Positions 31,202-38,110 of a stretch of 53,939 nt of DNA are shown piece after piece. The notes beneath the pieces were generated by a model. That model had not been told where the DNA came from. It did no database searches and was given only the letters and a program-made list of their open reading frames with translations. The DNA is taken from IMG/VR virus record IMGVR_UViG_3300027741_000088, positions 1 to 53,939 of that record; one strand, given 5' to 3'. Each line of letters opens with the position of its first letter. Within the stretch, counting starts at the first letter, position 1. Position numbers and translations under genes: made by a program. Source of the stretch: a virus.

Positions 31202-31675
31202 ATGGCTAGTGTTTCCATAGTTAAAATAAAGATAAGAAGAGGTACTGATTCTGAGAGACGTCGCATAGTACTTGATAACGGAGAGTTGGGGTATGTAACA
31301 GACCCAGGTGGCAGAAGGTTATTCATAGGCGATGGCTTGATACCCGGTGGTTACCCTGTTGGTTCCATATTATTTTACAATGTTGATCTTACAGTTGCAG
31401 ATTCATATAAATATGCTCAAGTTGGAGATATTATTTACGACACTGCTTCAACAAAATTATATACTGTTACAAATGTAGATTATAGCAATCCATCTCCTCT
31501 GTATACTTTTAAATTTATTGGACCTTCTGTAGACAACACTTCTGTGCAATACAATATAGCAGGTAATTTGACTGTTAATTTGAGTGGTGTTAACGGCAAT
31601 TCCTTGCCCATTACTAATCCAGGTGCAGGTTCAAAAAAATTATGGAATGATGGGGGCATAGTAAAGGTAGCATAA
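31202..31675 (+). CDS. Short tail-fibre protein with Mtd-N-like domain (157 aa)
   Basis: The N-terminus (VKIKIRRGTDSERRRIVLD, GELGYVTD, RRLFIGDG) is the pattern of the N-terminal domain found in major tropism determinant and many tail-fibre proteins: a basic strand, a glycine turn and a beta hairpin ending in LFIGDG. This domain usually trimerises and attaches the fibre. Here the rest is only about 100 residues of beta structure without a clear tip, so the protein may be an adaptor or a minimal fibre. It is followed one base after its stop by a longer protein with the same N-terminal domain. Confidence 0.7.
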   Translation: MASVSIVKIKIRRGTDSERRRIVLDNGELGYVTDPGGRRLFIGDGLIPGGYPVGSILFYNVDLTVADSYKYAQVGDIIYDTASTKLYTVTNVDYSNPSPLYTFKFIGPSVDNTSVQYNIAGNLTVNLSGVNGNSLPITNPGAGSKKLWNDGGIVKVA

Positions 31676-31676
31676 T

Positions 31677-33539
31677 ATGGCATTTGAAATCACAAGTGAT
31701 ACAGTTGTTAAAATTTTAGTTCGCAGAGGACTAGAGGTTGAACGTCTTGATACACTTTTATCTGAAGGAGAGCTTGGTTTATCAGTGGATTCGCGCAGAC
31801 TCTTCATAGGTGATGGTTACACCTTGGGTGGTACACCAGTTGGTAATATCAATTTTGGTGTTGTTGGCAATGTGAATGATGTGCGGCCATATGCTCAACC
31901 TGGTGACATGGCATTTAGTCAAAATTTAAATTATGTGTTTTATAACAACAACTGGAACGTCACATCACCAGCACTCTACTCTGAACCTCAGATAGGATAC
32001 ACTCTAGAGTATTCACCTGCTCCTGGTAATGCTTTGAGATTTGCTCAAGGTGGCTTAGGTGACGGTCTACTAATTGATTATAGCATAGGCTCAACTGGTG
32101 ACAAAGATTACACAATTCAAAATGTGTATGGTCAATTAAATTTTGATGCTAGATTCTTATCTTTATGTGCTTTTAGATCAGTTTATGCACCCAGTGATGG
32201 CCCACGGGTTGGTAGTTTTTATTTTGGTAATATTTTTACTAGTACCATAAAAGACAACCTTTCAACCACAGTTAATATTGAAAAAAATCTTTCAATTAAT
32301 GATCATGTATCTGCTTATCAACTCAAACTAGATGCAAGAAACCCAGATTATAATAGCAGTTTGATTGGTGCTACTAGTGGCAATTTATTTATTACAAGCA
32401 AGGATTCTATTTATTTGGGCACTGGTACTAATAGTGGCAGTGGACTGGTTGTCAAAGGCAATAATGTTACAGTATTTGGCAATCTTTCAGTATTGGGTGA
32501 TATAGCTTATATTGATTCCATTGTCTCTGTGACCAGTGCATTGTCAGTAGTAAATGCTGGTACTGGACCAGCTCTTGTAGTTAATCAGAAAGGAACACAG
32601 CCTGTTGCTAATTTCCAAGATGATGGAACAACAGCGCTATTTATTGCAGATGGTGGCAATGTGGGCATTGGGACTGCTGGCCCCGCTGAAAAATTAACAG
32701 TAGTAGGTAACATCTCTTCCAATGGCACATTATTTACAACTTCTGTAACAAGCAGAGGCTTAGATCTTATTCATAGCCCTGCTAATGATGGAACTAATCC
32801 TATACTCAGATTTGGTGAATCCACACCAGGCAGTACCACATTGTCTGGTTTCTCTGGTGCATTTGCATCTTATGATGAAATCACCAATGTGTTTGGCATC
32901 AGCAGTGTATTTGCTCCTGCCATGGGAATACCTGCAATTGCAATTGATAGAAATAGTAATATTGGTATAGGTGTTACTGTTCCTGCAGAAAAGCTCACTG
33001 TTTCTGGCAATATTTCTTCCAATGGCACATTGTTCACACAATCTGTAACAAGCAGGGGCTTAGATCTTATTCATACCCCTGCTAATGATGGTTTCAATCC
33101 TATACTCAGATTTGGTGAATCAGATTATGGCACAAATAATAACGGTTTTTCTGGTGTATTCATGTCTTATGATGAATCTACCAATGTGTTTGGCATCAGC
33201 AGTGTATTTGCTCCTGCCATGGGATTGCCTGCTCTATCAATTGATAGGACTGGGTCTGTTACTCTATCTTCTATAACATTATCAGACAGTGCTAATATTA
33301 CTTTAAATACTGCAACTGGTACTAAGATTGGAACAGCAACTACACAGAAGCTTGGCTTCTACAATGCAACACCTGTAATACAACCTTCATCTGTAAATCA
33401 AGCTGCAGTTACAAATACACCGTCACCATCTGCAGGCGGGTTTGGATACACATCAGCTCAAGCAACAGCCATCATTACATTGGTTAATGAAATACGTACC
33501 ACACTTGTTAATCTTGGATTAATGAAGGGGTCAGCTTAA
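31677..33539 (+). CDS. Long tail-fibre protein with Mtd-N-like domain and internal duplication (620 aa)
   Basis: Residues about 8-60 repeat the Mtd-N-like pattern of the previous protein (VKILVRRGLEVERLDTLL, GELGLSVD, RRLFIGDG). The middle is beta-rich. Residues about 265-520 contain GNVGIG.. and AEKLTVSGNISS-type units, seen in intermolecular beta-structured fibres, and a roughly 100-residue block occurs twice (LDLIHSPANDGTNPILRFG, then LDLIHTPANDGFNPILRFG). The same block also occurs in the reverse-strand fibre gene at 42862-44877, including 122 identical bases. No Ser-Asp-type self-cleaving chaperone domain was recognised at the C-terminus. Confidence 0.72.
   Translation: MAFEITSDTVVKILVRRGLEVERLDTLLSEGELGLSVDSRRLFIGDGYTLGGTPVGNINFGVVGNVNDVRPYAQPGDMAFSQNLNYVFYNNNWNVTSPALYSEPQIGYTLEYSPAPGNALRFAQGGLGDGLLIDYSIGSTGDKDYTIQNVYGQLNFDARFLSLCAFRSVYAPSDGPRVGSFYFGNIFTSTIKDNLSTTVNIEKNLSINDHVSAYQLKLDARNPDYNSSLIGATSGNLFITSKDSIYLGTGTNSGSGLVVKGNNVTVFGNLSVLGDIAYIDSIVSVTSALSVVNAGTGPALVVNQKGTQPVANFQDDGTTALFIADGGNVGIGTAGPAEKLTVVGNISSNGTLFTTSVTSRGLDLIHSPANDGTNPILRFGESTPGSTTLSGFSGAFASYDEITNVFGISSVFAPAMGIPAIAIDRNSNIGIGVTVPAEKLTVSGNISSNGTLFTQSVTSRGLDLIHTPANDGFNPILRFGESDYGTNNNGFSGVFMSYDESTNVFGISSVFAPAMGLPALSIDRTGSVTLSSITLSDSANITLNTATGTKIGTATTQKLGFYNATPVIQPSSVNQAAVTNTPSPSAGGFGYTSAQATAIITLVNEIRTTLVNLGLMKGSA
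32690..33240 (+). repeat. Direct duplication inside the long fibre gene
   Basis: Two adjacent copies of roughly 250-300 bases begin near 32690 and 33000. They share long identical stretches, such as the segment around GTGTTTGGCATCAGCAGTGT at about 32889 and 33189. The copies differ in the middle, where the protein sequence changes from STTLSGFSGAF to NNGFSGVF. Confidence 0.8.
32817..32938 (+). repeat. 122-base inverted repeat, copy 1
   Basis: These 122 bases are identical to the reverse complement of 43499-43620. The copies lie in two fibre genes on opposite strands, about 10.6 kb apart. Confidence 0.9.
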
Positions 33540-33545
33540 TAGTAC

Positions 33546-33573
33546 TTGCAAGTTTATTTTATTATACTAATAT
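33546..33573 (+). promoter_or_regulatory. Early-type promoter
   Basis: TTGCAA (33546-33551), 16 bases, TAATAT (33568-33573), ending 6 bases before the ATG at 33580. Confidence 0.55.
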
Positions 33574-33579
33574 AAACAC

Positions 33580-33780
33580 ATGTTCATCGACAAATACACA
33601 TTCCACGTCAGAGACAATACCACTAAGAAAACCTTTAAAATTACTTTGGATGAAGATACTCCACAAGATGCACACAAGAAGATCTACAACAGGCTCAACT
33701 ATTACCAGGATATTGTAAAAATTGAAGATTTTGAAAAAAATACAGTGTTTGATCCAGATCGTGGTTTCATAAATACTTAA
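33580..33780 (+). CDS. Small conserved-looking phage protein (66 aa)
   Basis: The 66-residue charged product begins with alternating strands (TFHVRDNTTKKTFKITLD) and continues as a helix (DAHKKIYNRLNYYQDIVKIED). It looks like a small ubiquitin-like or beta-grasp fold, but that is only an impression from the strand-helix pattern. It has an early-type promoter and is followed without a gap by a Cys-containing small gene. I do not recognise a family. Confidence 0.5.
   Translation: MFIDKYTFHVRDNTTKKTFKITLDEDTPQDAHKKIYNRLNYYQDIVKIEDFEKNTVFDPDRGFINT
33768..33775 (+). promoter_or_regulatory. Late-type promoter motif inside the preceding gene
   Basis: CATAAATA ends 5 bases before the ATG at 33781 and overlaps the 3' end of the preceding gene. 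Confidence 0.4.
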
Positions 33781-33960
33781 ATGATAAGTGACTTCTTTGA
33801 TGACAATAAACCATGTCCTCCAGAGATTCCTAATTGTGAAAAACTCAGACTGGAATACAAACAAGAAATATCAACCATTAATCCCCGTGCATGTTCACCT
33901 TGCATGATCAATGGCATAAAGTCAAAATATCTTAATATAATTACCAACAGCAACCGATGA
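33781..33960 (+). CDS. Small four-Cys protein (59 aa)
   Basis: A 59-residue frame starts directly after the previous stop and overlaps the next ATG as ATGA. It carries CPPEIPNC near residues 13-20 and CSPC near residues 41-44, four cysteines in two pairs that could bind a zinc or iron-sulfur centre. The overlap with the following membrane protein, which itself has a CHFC motif, suggests that the two act together. No known family is recognised. Confidence 0.55.
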   Translation: MISDFFDDNKPCPPEIPNCEKLRLEYKQEISTINPRACSPCMINGIKSKYLNIITNSNR

Positions 33961-34277
33961 TTGCAGCATTAGCAGTATATTTAATTTCACAAGCTGCCAA
34001 CTTAGTTTGGTTTTCATCACCATTGAAACTTTCTTTGTACAGTCTGCTAACTAAAAAGACTACTTTTCGTCATGAAGATTTTGATCTGCTGCTTTTAACA
34101 ACTTCACCCTTGCTCAAAGTGTTTACTTGCCATTTTTGCTTCAGTTTTTGGACCAGCATAATTGTTTCAGCTTTTCTTTTTGATAATCTCACAGGTTTCA
34201 TAGTAAACACAAGCACCAGCATTGTGCTCATTTATCTGTATGAAAATGTAATAAATTTCTTAAAAGGAGTTGATTAA
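33957..34277 (+). CDS. Small membrane protein with a C-x-x-C motif (106 aa), possibly DUF1360-like
   Basis: The product has hydrophobic segments at about residues 1-30, 45-75 and 80-100, consistent with two or three membrane helices. Between them lies CHFCFSFW at about residues 61-68. A C-x-x-C followed by aromatic and Trp residues in a small membrane protein is seen in DUF1360 proteins, but I base this on pattern only. It is coupled to the four-Cys protein by an ATGA overlap, so a shared metal or redox role at the membrane is possible. Confidence 0.5.
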   Translation: MIAALAVYLISQAANLVWFSSPLKLSLYSLLTKKTTFRHEDFDLLLLTTSPLLKVFTCHFCFSFWTSIIVSAFLFDNLTGFIVNTSTSIVLIYLYENVINFLKGVD

Positions 34278-34297
34278 ATAATTTTTTAATTTAATAT
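34270..34297 (+). promoter_or_regulatory. Early-type promoter
   Basis: TTGATT (34270-34275), 16 bases, TAATAT (34292-34297), ending 6 bases before the ATG at 34304. The -35 element overlaps the end of the preceding gene. Confidence 0.55.
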
Positions 34298-34303
34298 ATT
34301 GTT

Positions 34304-34477
34304 ATGCCAGATACAACAACTCAAGAATTACAAACAGAAATAACCATACAGGATTTAAAAATTCTAGCCAATTTGATTGAAGCAGCTTCTGCAAGAGGCG
34401 TTCTCAAAGGAGCCGATCTCACCGTTGTGGGTGGTGTGTACGACAAAATTATTACCGTGATTAATACTTCCAAATAA
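34304..34477 (+). CDS. Small acidic/helical protein (57 aa)
   Basis: This 57-residue frame starts after an early-type promoter and overlaps the next ATG by one base. The sequence reads helix, Ala-rich loop (EAASARGVLKGADL), then a strand and helix. The block resembles small phage proteins that often sit beside other early genes, but I recognise no family. Start choice is supported by the promoter spacing of 6 bases. Confidence 0.5.
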   Translation: MPDTTTQELQTEITIQDLKILANLIEAASARGVLKGADLTVVGGVYDKIITVINTSK

Positions 34478-34695
34478 TGAAAATTGAACTGGTTAATGTT
34501 CAAAACATGCAAACAGGAATGCATGTGAAAGTTTTGGCTGATAGCAAAGAAGTTGGAGTGCTATATTTGAGCAATGAAGAATTAGATGCTTTTTTGGACT
34601 TGATTCGCAAAGGTGTTGCAAAAAGTGACACAGAGTTTGTTAACAGCCTGCATACTGATGACGGGTTAGAAGATTTCGAAGATCAAGACGACTAA
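34477..34695 (+). CDS. Small acidic protein (72 aa)
   Basis: The product has a beta-hairpin-like N-terminus (VNVQNMQTGMHVKVLAD), an alternating strand, a helix (EELDAFLDLIRKGV), and a strongly acidic tail ending DFEDQDD. It starts on the last base of the preceding stop codon, so the two are co-translated. Acidic tails of this kind occur in phage proteins that mimic DNA or bind basic partners, but no function can be given. Confidence 0.5.
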   Translation: MKIELVNVQNMQTGMHVKVLADSKEVGVLYLSNEELDAFLDLIRKGVAKSDTEFVNSLHTDDGLEDFEDQDD

Positions 34696-34712
34696 TACCC
34701 TCTCTTTTTCAT

Positions 34713-34718
34713 TAAATA
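34713..34718 (+). promoter_or_regulatory. Late-type promoter motif
   Basis: TAAATA ends 5 bases before the ATG at 34724. Confidence 0.35.
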
Positions 34719-34723
34719 TTATA

Positions 34724-34939
34724 ATGAAAGAGATTGACTTTATTCAATCTATATGTGAAGAGTTCACTGATATTGTCATCACTGACAAGAAGAAAAACTC
34801 TGTAATCTTTCACCTGCCTGGCAATTATTTTAAAGACCTTAATAAACGCTTGATTGACAAAGGTTTTGAGCTCACATTTAAAAAAGCCATCAGCAAAGGT
34901 CAGTATACTTGTTCCTACACACTCAAAAAAAACAAGTAG
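34724..34939 (+). CDS. Small protein of unknown function (71 aa)
   Basis: The 71-residue product alternates short strands and helices (FTDIVITDKKKNSVIFHLPG, then a basic helix and a final hairpin TCSYTLKKNK). It looks like a compact alpha/beta domain and is Lys-rich, which would allow nucleic-acid binding, but no motif proves it. Its stop overlaps the -35 region of the nuclease promoter. Confidence 0.45.
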   Translation: MKEIDFIQSICEEFTDIVITDKKKNSVIFHLPGNYFKDLNKRLIDKGFELTFKKAISKGQYTCSYTLKKNK

Positions 34940-34964
34940 AATCATTTTAAATTTCCTATATAAT
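34937..34964 (+). promoter_or_regulatory. Early-type promoter of the nuclease and deaminase operon
   Basis: TAGAAT (34937-34942), 16 bases, TATAAT (34959-34964), ending 7 bases before the ATG at 34972. Confidence 0.6.
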
Positions 34965-34971
34965 AGGATTA

Positions 34972-35646
34972 ATGTTAAAGTTTGATAAAGTTAAGCATTG
35001 TTATAGAAATGTGCATACTAATGAGGAGTATACTTCTGCCACAACACTCATTAGCAAGTTTAAAAAGAAGTTTGATGTGGAGTTTTTTGCTAAAAAGACT
35101 GCCGACAAAGAAGGAATTACTGTGGAAGAAGTTAAAGCCAAATGGCAGAAGATCAATGCAGACAGCAAGGTAAGAGGCAGTTGCATTCATAGTGCCATTG
35201 ATGAATACAATAAAACAGGGGAGAAACCCCAAGAATTCAAGGATATCCTGGATTCTCTTGAGTCTCTCAAGTTATATGATAGATCTATTGCCAAATGTGA
35301 AGAACTGGTTTATAACCACAATTACCGTTTGGCTGGTACAGCAGATTGTATTGAAGATTTAGGATCCACATTCAATGTGTATGATTACAAGACCAACAAG
35401 AAGTTTAATCTGTATTCTCAATACAATTCTTTCTTTCTGGATCCCATCTCTCACTTGAGTGATTGTGAATACAATGCATATTCATTGCAGCTCTCCTTGT
35501 ATGCTTACATGTACCAAAGCATGACTGGCAAAAGAGTAGGCAAATTAGGCATAGCATATCTGGATAGTGAGAACAAATTCAATGTGTACTACTCTCCTTA
35601 TTTGCTCACAGATGTTCAGAAGATATTGAACCATGTCAAGAATTAA
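34972..35646 (+). CDS. PD-(D/E)XK superfamily nuclease (RecB/Cas4-like fold)
   Basis: The 224-residue product has the ordered core of the PD-(D/E)XK exonuclease group: His73 in GSCIHSAID, Glu near 109-111, Asp125 in AGTADCI, Asp138 and Lys140 in VYDYKTNK, and the helix motif QLSLYAYMY with Gln173 and Tyr177. These metal-binding and catalytic positions match phage RecB-like exonucleases that act in DNA degradation, recombination or end processing. Cysteines of a Cas4-type iron-sulfur cluster are not obvious. The gene overlaps the dCMP deaminase gene by 14 bases, giving an early DNA-metabolism operon. Confidence 0.85.
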   Translation: MLKFDKVKHCYRNVHTNEEYTSATTLISKFKKKFDVEFFAKKTADKEGITVEEVKAKWQKINADSKVRGSCIHSAIDEYNKTGEKPQEFKDILDSLESLKLYDRSIAKCEELVYNHNYRLAGTADCIEDLGSTFNVYDYKTNKKFNLYSQYNSFFLDPISHLSDCEYNAYSLQLSLYAYMYQSMTGKRVGKLGIAYLDSENKFNVYYSPYLLTDVQKILNHVKN

Positions 35647-36076
35647 TTGGGAAGAGCATGCTCTTTTAATTGCTTGGGCTGCTACTCTGCGTTCAGAAGA
35701 TCCCTACATGAAGGTAGGAGCATGTGCATTGGGTCATCAGAAACAAGTGCTGGGTGTTGCATACAATGGCTTGGCTCCTGGCAAAATAGTATCACAAGAT
35801 TTCTGGTCTGATAGGCATAAACGCAGACCATTCATGATTCATGCTGAAGCGAATTTATTGGCAAGGATCAGCAAAGATGAAGCACATACTGTGGGAGTAA
35901 CTCTGCAGCCTTGCAGTTGTTGTGCACAATCCATGGTAGCACATGGAGTCAAAAAAGTAGTATACACAGAGAAGTATGACTTCGACAAAGGTGGTTTGGA
36001 TATTTTAAAATTCTATGGAGTTGAATTGATTTGCATTCCCAAAGAGCACATATTAAATAAACTAAAATCATTATGA
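35633..36076 (+). CDS. Deoxycytidylate (dCMP) deaminase family protein
   Basis: The enzyme would turn dCMP into dUMP, the precursor of dTMP, and acts in the same route as the dUTPase at 7083. The zinc-deaminase signature is present: HAE at 70-72 with the catalytic Glu72, and PCSCC at 93-97 giving the two Cys ligands (94 and 97). The 147-residue length fits. The ATG lies within the end of the nuclease gene, and the stop overlaps the next ATG as ATGA. A related cytidine or riboflavin-type deaminase is a minor alternative. Confidence 0.88.
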   Translation: MSRINWEEHALLIAWAATLRSEDPYMKVGACALGHQKQVLGVAYNGLAPGKIVSQDFWSDRHKRRPFMIHAEANLLARISKDEAHTVGVTLQPCSCCAQSMVAHGVKKVVYTEKYDFDKGGLDILKFYGVELICIPKEHILNKLKSL

Positions 36077-36513
36077 GATTCCTGGATGTAATCATAGAAA
36101 ATTCCCCTGTTAAAGAAGCCAAGCTTTATAGCCCTGCTCAAAAAGCAGCAGAAAAACCTGACAATGGAGTCACAATTCAAAACCCTGCTGCATATCATGT
36201 TATTCAAGATTGTGCCAAGATGACAGTTAGCTTTCTTCCATTTTATGTTTTTGGTTTGTATGCTCATCCTTTTGATGACTTGAAGGGTAAATTTAATTTT
36301 AAAGATATCAAAGAATTTGTGGATGCAGCTTTTAGTGATGTGACGTTGAACCAACTGTTAATTCTCATTTTAGATAAGATTAAGAAGTTACCTTACACAC
36401 CTGCTCAAAGTGCCAATGATCCATATGGTGATTATGAAAGCTATGAAGGGGTGAACGAAAAAGATGTGGTATCGCTTTTGTGCAAAGCTTTTAATGTTCC
36501 TGTCTTGAAATAA
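36073..36513 (+). CDS. Protein of unknown function (146 aa) in the deaminase operon
   Basis: The product is a soluble mixed alpha/beta protein with a hydrophobic helix at about residues 95-110 (LNQLLILILDKIKK) and an acidic, Tyr-rich segment near 120-132 (DPYGDYESYEG). No family motif is recognised. Its start overlaps the stop of the deaminase gene by four bases, so translation is coupled and it may act in nucleotide metabolism. It converges with the next gene with no gap. Confidence 0.5.
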   Translation: MRFLDVIIENSPVKEAKLYSPAQKAAEKPDNGVTIQNPAAYHVIQDCAKMTVSFLPFYVFGLYAHPFDDLKGKFNFKDIKEFVDAAFSDVTLNQLLILILDKIKKLPYTPAQSANDPYGDYESYEGVNEKDVVSLLCKAFNVPVLK

Positions 36514-36813
36514 TTACACTAGTTGTTTAGCGTAACTAACAGGACGCAGATTCAGATTCAATTTGAAGCTATTAACTGGCAATCCATTATCAAATCTCTT
36601 GATAAAGGCTGCTGTTGATTTGGTTAATGTAGCTTTGAATGCTGATGTTTTCTTGTTCTTTTTGACAACAAGATAAACACTATCAGGAAAAACTCCAACC
36701 TTGTCCAGGTTATGAATCTTATCCTTTAGAGCTCTGGCGATGGCGCAATTTTGTGGATTGGCCTTCTCACCGAACTGAATATGCTTATCTTTAATGCCTA
36801 AGCTTATTTTCAT
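36514..36813 (-). CDS. Basic protein of unknown function (99 aa)
   Basis: This Lys-rich 99-residue product has an N-terminal block (QFGEKANPQNCAIARALKD) and then alternating strands (VYLVVKKNKKTSAFKATL). The composition suggests a small nucleic-acid-binding or virion protein. It has no membrane or catalytic signature. It has its own reverse-strand late-type motif and is divergent from the ferritin-like gene across only 32 bases that hold both promoters. Confidence 0.5.
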   Translation of the reverse strand: MKISLGIKDKHIQFGEKANPQNCAIARALKDKIHNLDKVGVFPDSVYLVVKKNKKTSAFKATLTKSTAAFIKRFDNGLPVNSFKLNLNLRPVSYAKQLV

Positions 36814-36818
36814 GTAAT

Positions 36819-36824
36819 TATTTA
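36819..36824 (-). promoter_or_regulatory. Late-type promoter motif, reverse strand
   Basis: Reverse-strand TAAATA ends 5 bases before the ATG whose A is at 36813. It lies 8 bases from the divergent motif at 36832-36839. Confidence 0.4.
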
Positions 36825-36831
36825 GTCATAG

Positions 36832-36839
36832 AATAAATA
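36832..36839 (+). promoter_or_regulatory. Late-type promoter motif
   Basis: AATAAATA ends 6 bases before the ATG at 36846. An almost identical stretch (TAGAATAAATACTTTT) recurs before the holin candidate near 39443. Confidence 0.55.
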
Positions 36840-36845
36840 CTTTTA

Positions 36846-37205
36846 ATGAAACTAATAGCCCCATTTGTTACATTACAAGAGCAATTGCGCATATTTCATT
36901 GGCAATCTGACACTTATGCACAGCACAAAGCATTTGGCAAAGCATATGATAATCTTGGAGATCTAATAGACACCTTTGTGGAAGTGTATTCTGGCAAATA
37001 TGGTAAACCCAGAGCCAAATTAAAATATAGCTTGAATCTGAGTAACTTTGATGGTGATTATGCAGAGTTTATTGACAGTAGTATTAGCTTTTTAGATGGG
37101 TTCAATGCAGAGTTTGATGCTGATAAAGACAGTGATCTCCTCAATATAAGAGATGAAATGAAAGCTGTTTTGAACAGATTGAAGTATCTACTAACATTAA
37201 AATAA
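36846..37205 (+). CDS. Ferritin-like four-helix protein (DUF5856-like, 119 aa)
   Basis: The 119-residue product begins with a helix carrying LRIFHWQSDTYAQHKAFG (about residues 14-31), the H-W-Q...H-K-A-F pattern of small phage ferritin-like proteins related to DPS and DUF5856, then AYDNLGDLIDTFVEVYSGKYG, an acidic helix, and a final Lys-rich helix. His and Asp/Glu in helices 1 and 2 could form a di-metal site. It may protect DNA or be a virion component. The late-type promoter favours a virion or packaging role. The stop abuts the convergent methyltransferase gene. Confidence 0.55.
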   Translation: MKLIAPFVTLQEQLRIFHWQSDTYAQHKAFGKAYDNLGDLIDTFVEVYSGKYGKPRAKLKYSLNLSNFDGDYAEFIDSSISFLDGFNAEFDADKDSDLLNIRDEMKAVLNRLKYLLTLK

Positions 37206-37718
37206 TCACTTTATCCAATGCCAAGCATTGGTATGAAATGGTATAACGGTTTTTCCTACTTCAAGAGCAAACTGATCCACTGCTTTGACAACATCAGGTA
37301 TTTGAGGACCATAATCATGGCCTGAATAAACACCACCAGTTTTTAGTTTAGAATAATAGTTTCTACAATCTTTTAAAACTTGTTCATATGTGTGAAGACC
37401 ATCAATAAAAATAAAGTCAAAATATGCATCTTGAAAATCATTCAAAGCATCATCAGATGTTTTTCTATGTAAAATAAATCTTGATCCAAACTTTTCAAGC
37501 CGGTTTTGAGCTTCTAATTCAACTCTACTGTCTTTATGAAATACCGAGCCACACCAATCTTTATACTCCGAGTATGGATCAACTCCATGAAGTGTTAGGG
37601 TTGGTAATTTAGATAGCAAGTTCTCTGCACCTACACCTTGCATTGTTCCTATCTCAAGGCCTATAAGAGGGGTAGTTGTGTTCAAATAATATTCAGTTAA
37701 CCCTCTTGTGGATGGCAT
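37206..37718 (-). CDS. Class I SAM-dependent methyltransferase (170 aa)
   Basis: The ATG at 37718 is chosen because an early-type promoter would otherwise lie inside the gene; an upstream in-frame ATG at 37754 exists. The N-terminal glycine motif GLEIGTMQGVGAENLL (20-35 from the chosen start) is the SAM-binding loop, DPYS follows, and FDFIFIDGLHTYEQV with GGVYSGHDYG marks the Methyltransf_24 group that often modifies sugars. It may add methyl groups to glycans made by the sugar-transfer genes elsewhere in the window, but the substrate is unknown. Confidence 0.75.
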   Translation of the reverse strand: MPSTRGLTEYYLNTTTPLIGLEIGTMQGVGAENLLSKLPTLTLHGVDPYSEYKDWCGSVFHKDSRVELEAQNRLEKFGSRFILHRKTSDDALNDFQDAYFDFIFIDGLHTYEQVLKDCRNYYSKLKTGGVYSGHDYGPQIPDVVKAVDQFALEVGKTVIPFHTNAWHWIK

Positions 37719-37726
37719 ATAATAAT

Positions 37727-37754
37727 ATATTATACTGTTGCTGTTCTTTATCAA
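37727..37754 (-). promoter_or_regulatory. Early-type promoter of the methyltransferase gene, reverse strand
   Basis: Reverse-strand TTGATA (37754-37749), 16 bases, TAATAT (37732-37727), ending 8 bases before the ATG whose A is at 37718. Confidence 0.5.
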
Positions 37755-37789
37755 TGTATTAAAATAATGATTAGTTCTTTTACAGATTT

Positions 37790-37865
37790 GCTAGGTGGAC
37801 GTTTTAGCACTTTCCTTGTCCTTTAGAGCAACCGAAGAGAGAAGTGCGTCAGGTTGTTCACTAGC
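37790..37865 (+). ncRNA. Candidate structured RNA of unknown class
   Basis: Outside the tRNAs, a 76-base stretch can fold with a closing stem GCTAG(G)TGGAC (37790-37800) against GTTCACTAGC (37856-37865), one bulge and one wobble, enclosing a second stem GCACTT (37807-37812) with AAGTGC (37842-37847). It has no T-arm or anticodon arm at tRNA spacing. It starts 79 bases before the first tRNA and may be a processed leader RNA. Stem pairing is what I see; existence as an RNA is inferred. Confidence 0.3.
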
Positions 37866-37868
37866 ATT

Positions 37869-37951
37869 GGGTAGATACCGAAGTGGCCAAACGGGGTGGA
37901 CTGTAAATCCGCTGGCTTACGCCTTCAGTGGTTCGAATCCACTTCTGCCCA
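37869..37951 (+). tRNA. tRNA-Tyr (anticodon GTA)
   Basis: The acceptor stem GGGTAGA pairs with TCTGCCC, the T-arm is AGTGG-TTCGAAT-CCACT, and the anticodon loop reads CTGTAAA. The long extra arm is as expected for bacterial tRNA-Tyr. The CCA end is not encoded. It is the first of four tRNAs in a 313-base array. Confidence 0.95.
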
Positions 37952-37958
37952 AGTTTTT

Positions 37959-38030
37959 TGTTCGGTAGCTCAGCGGTAGAGCGGTGCACTGTTAATGCAT
38001 TGGTCGTAGGTTCGATCCTTACCCGGACAG
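37959..38030 (+). tRNA. tRNA-Asn (anticodon GTT)
   Basis: The acceptor stem TGTTCGG pairs with CCGGACA with G as the discriminator, the D-arm carries GCTCAGCGGTAGAGC, and the anticodon loop reads CTGTTAA. The T-arm is GTAGG-TTCGATC-CTTAC. No CCA is encoded. AAC/AAT are common codons in these Asn-rich virion genes. Confidence 0.95.
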
Positions 38031-38032
38031 AT

Positions 38033-38104
38033 GCCTGAGTAGCTCAGTGGTAGAGCAACGGTTTTGTAAACCGTCGGTCGCTGGTTCAATCCCAGTCTCA
38101 GGCT
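38033..38104 (+). tRNA. tRNA-Thr (anticodon TGT)
   Basis: The acceptor stem GCCTGAG pairs with CTCAGGC with T as the discriminator, the D-arm reads GCTCAGTGGTAGAGC, and the anticodon loop reads TTTGTAA. The T-arm is GCTGG-TTCAATC-CCAGT. It reads ACA, a codon used heavily in the Thr-Pro linkers of the tail proteins. Confidence 0.95.
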
Positions 38105-38110
38105 CATATT

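Noticed and set aside
31202-33539. Diversity-generating retroelement at the Mtd-like fibres
   Set aside because: No reverse transcriptase gene or adenine-variable template repeat is visible in the window.
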